From Aphodousia faecalis (lineage in GTDB: Bacteria; Pseudomonadota; Gammaproteobacteria; Burkholderiales; Burkholderiaceae_F), in NCBI GenBank assembly GCA_018712705.1, contig DVGM01000039.1, positions 1 through 14,377 of the forward strand: a DNA stretch of 14,377 bases, read 5' to 3'. The number at the start of each line of letters is the position of its first letter. Positions within the stretch are counted from its first letter, which is position 1. The position numbers and the translations under genes are program-made. The notes beneath the pieces were generated by a model. It worked only from the letters and a program-made list of their open reading frames with translations, did not search any database and was not told where the DNA came from. This document shows, piece after piece, positions 13,719 through 14,377 of this stretch.

Positions 13719-14240
13719 ATGTTGGACAGCGACGGTTACCGTCCGAATGTCGGCATTATTTTAACCAATGACGACAAAAAGGTATTTTGGGCCAAACGAC
13801 TGAAAAAACCGGCTTGGCAATTTCCCCAGGGAGGTATTGACGAAGGTGAGGATATTGAGACAGCGCTGATGCGTGAACTCAATGAGGAAATCGGCTTAAC
13901 GCCCGATGACGTTAAAATCATCGCTCATACGAGTGAGTGGCTCTATTACGATGTTCCCGAACCTTTCAGACGTGCTGACCGTTCGATATACCGCGGACAA
14001 AAGCAAATTTGGTTTTTGTTAAAACTCGTTGGACCAGAATCGAAAATCAATCTTTTCGCTTCTTCCCAACCAGAGTTTGACGCATGGCGCTGGAATGATT
14101 ACTGGGTTCCATTGCGCGATGTCATCGATTTCAAACACGATGTCTACCGAAAAGCGCTAGCTGACTTAGCACCCCATCTTTTCGGTGAACATGACAAACG
14201 ATCCAAACCCAGCCAAGACTGGTTACTGTACGGATTCTGA
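13719..14240 (+). CDS. rppH: RNA pyrophosphohydrolase RppH
   Basis: Nudix hydrolase of 173 residues that removes pyrophosphate from the 5' end of primary transcripts, which triggers RNase E-dependent decay. MLDSDGYRPNVGIILTN is the typical start, WQFPQGGIDEGE leads into the Nudix box (38-60), and the catalytic glutamates are E53, E56 and E57 (MRELNEEIGL). IYRGQKQIWFLLKL (90-103) and FDAWRWNDYW (120-129) are also characteristic. The open frame continues upstream to 13650, but that part overlaps the repeat region and has no family match. TGAGG ends six bases before the ATG at 13719, which supports that start. The gene is divergent from proS, an arrangement common in betaproteobacteria, and is closed by its own terminator. 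Confidence 0.97.
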   Translation: MLDSDGYRPNVGIILTNDDKKVFWAKRLKKPAWQFPQGGIDEGEDIETALMRELNEEIGLTPDDVKIIAHTSEWLYYDVPEPFRRADRSIYRGQKQIWFLLKLVGPESKINLFASSQPEFDAWRWNDYWVPLRDVIDFKHDVYRKALADLAPHLFGEHDKRSKPSQDWLLYGF

Positions 14241-14245
14241 GTCAT

Positions 14246-14278
14246 TGCCCGCGTTGCTTGTCAGACGCGGGCATTTTT
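14246..14278 (+). terminator. Intrinsic terminator of rppH
   Basis: TGCCCGCGT (14246-14254) and ACGCGGGCA (14265-14273) form a perfect 9-bp GC-rich stem around a 10-base loop. Five T residues (14274-14278) follow. It begins five bases after the rppH stop. The reverse orientation lacks a T-tract, so it should act in the plus direction. Confidence 0.92.
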
Positions 14279-14294
14279 GTATCCAATTTCACAC

Positions 14295-14375
14295 TCAAAA
14301 AAAATCAAAATCTTCCTTAATAGCAAAATATACTTTCCCGGTATCAAGTACGAAGTGCAATTTTCCCATCGGATT
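14295..14375 (-). CDS. Possible 3' end of a minus-strand gene running off the window
   Basis: On the minus strand one frame is open from the window edge for 26 codons and stops with TGA at 14297-14295. It ends in an acidic, aromatic tail (KEDFDFF), preceded by VLDTGKVYFAI. The stretch is too short to assign, and two other minus-strand frames also contain short open tails. A TATACT hexamer at 14329-14334 on the plus strand has no -35 partner. If real, this gene would be convergent with rppH. Confidence 0.25.
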   Translation of the reverse strand, partial: NPMGKLHFVLDTGKVYFAIKEDFDFF

Positions 14376-14377
14376 TA

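Noticed and set aside
1..14377. Search for mobile elements, prophage genes, toxin-antitoxin pairs, defence systems, tRNA or rRNA genes
   Set aside because: No transposase, integrase, terminal repeats, RNA gene or defence-type protein was seen; every long frame is accounted for by a housekeeping gene or the single unknown protein.

Overview
The window looks like an ordinary chromosomal segment of a betaproteobacterium, most likely order Burkholderiales. The neighbourhoods point there: a zinc-ribbon/DUF3426 membrane protein next to a PfkB-type kinase, a PP0621-type zinc-ribbon protein between a CcsA-like protein and AmpD, ffh divergent from that CcsA-like gene, and proS divergent from rppH. The composition seems moderate to AT-leaning by eye, which would suit a host-associated lineage such as Sutterellaceae. 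That placement is inference; there is no rRNA or tRNA to anchor it.

Layout, left to right. (1) 1-2145, plus strand: a leader region, the zinc-ribbon/DUF3426 protein and a PfkB-family sugar/nucleoside kinase, separated by a terminator-like hairpin that ends at the kinase start codon. (2) 2142-4362, minus strand: a tight four-gene operon read right to left, ccsA-like, PP0621-like, ampD and yggT. The junctions are 9 nt, an ATGA overlap and a TAATG overlap. (3) 4363-4472: a divergent intergenic region with a two-part inverted repeat. (4) 4473-11204, plus strand: nine closely packed genes, ffh-ruvC-ruvA-ruvB-ybgC-tolQ-tolR-tolA and an unrecognised 190-residue gene, with no gap above 18 nt, ending in a strong intrinsic terminator. 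(5) 11475-11771: a monocistronic HU-type DNA-binding protein gene with its own leader and terminator. (6) 11884-13620, minus strand: proS, convergent with HU across two hairpins. (7) 13719-14240, plus strand: rppH, divergent from proS, followed by a clean terminator. The last 100 bases may hold the 3' end of another minus-strand gene.

The genes cover core cell biology. They include co-translational membrane targeting (Ffh), Holliday-junction processing (RuvABC), outer-membrane constriction and energy transduction (TolQRA with YbgC), and peptidoglycan recycling (AmpD). Also present are membrane/cytochrome functions (CcsA-like, YggT), nucleoid structure (HU), prolyl-tRNA charging (ProS) and RNA 5'-end processing (RppH).

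I looked for mobile elements, CRISPR arrays, defence genes, toxin-antitoxin pairs, structured RNAs and broken genes and saw none. I do not see an undescribed multi-gene system. The points most worth a second look are small: the unknown gene sitting where tolB-pal would be expected, the hairpin abutting the kinase start codon, a second well-placed in-frame start for HU plus its Cys-Cys tail, and structured repeats in two divergent promoter regions. Several starts given here are inside the longest open frame: AmpD, TolQ, HU, ProS and RppH.
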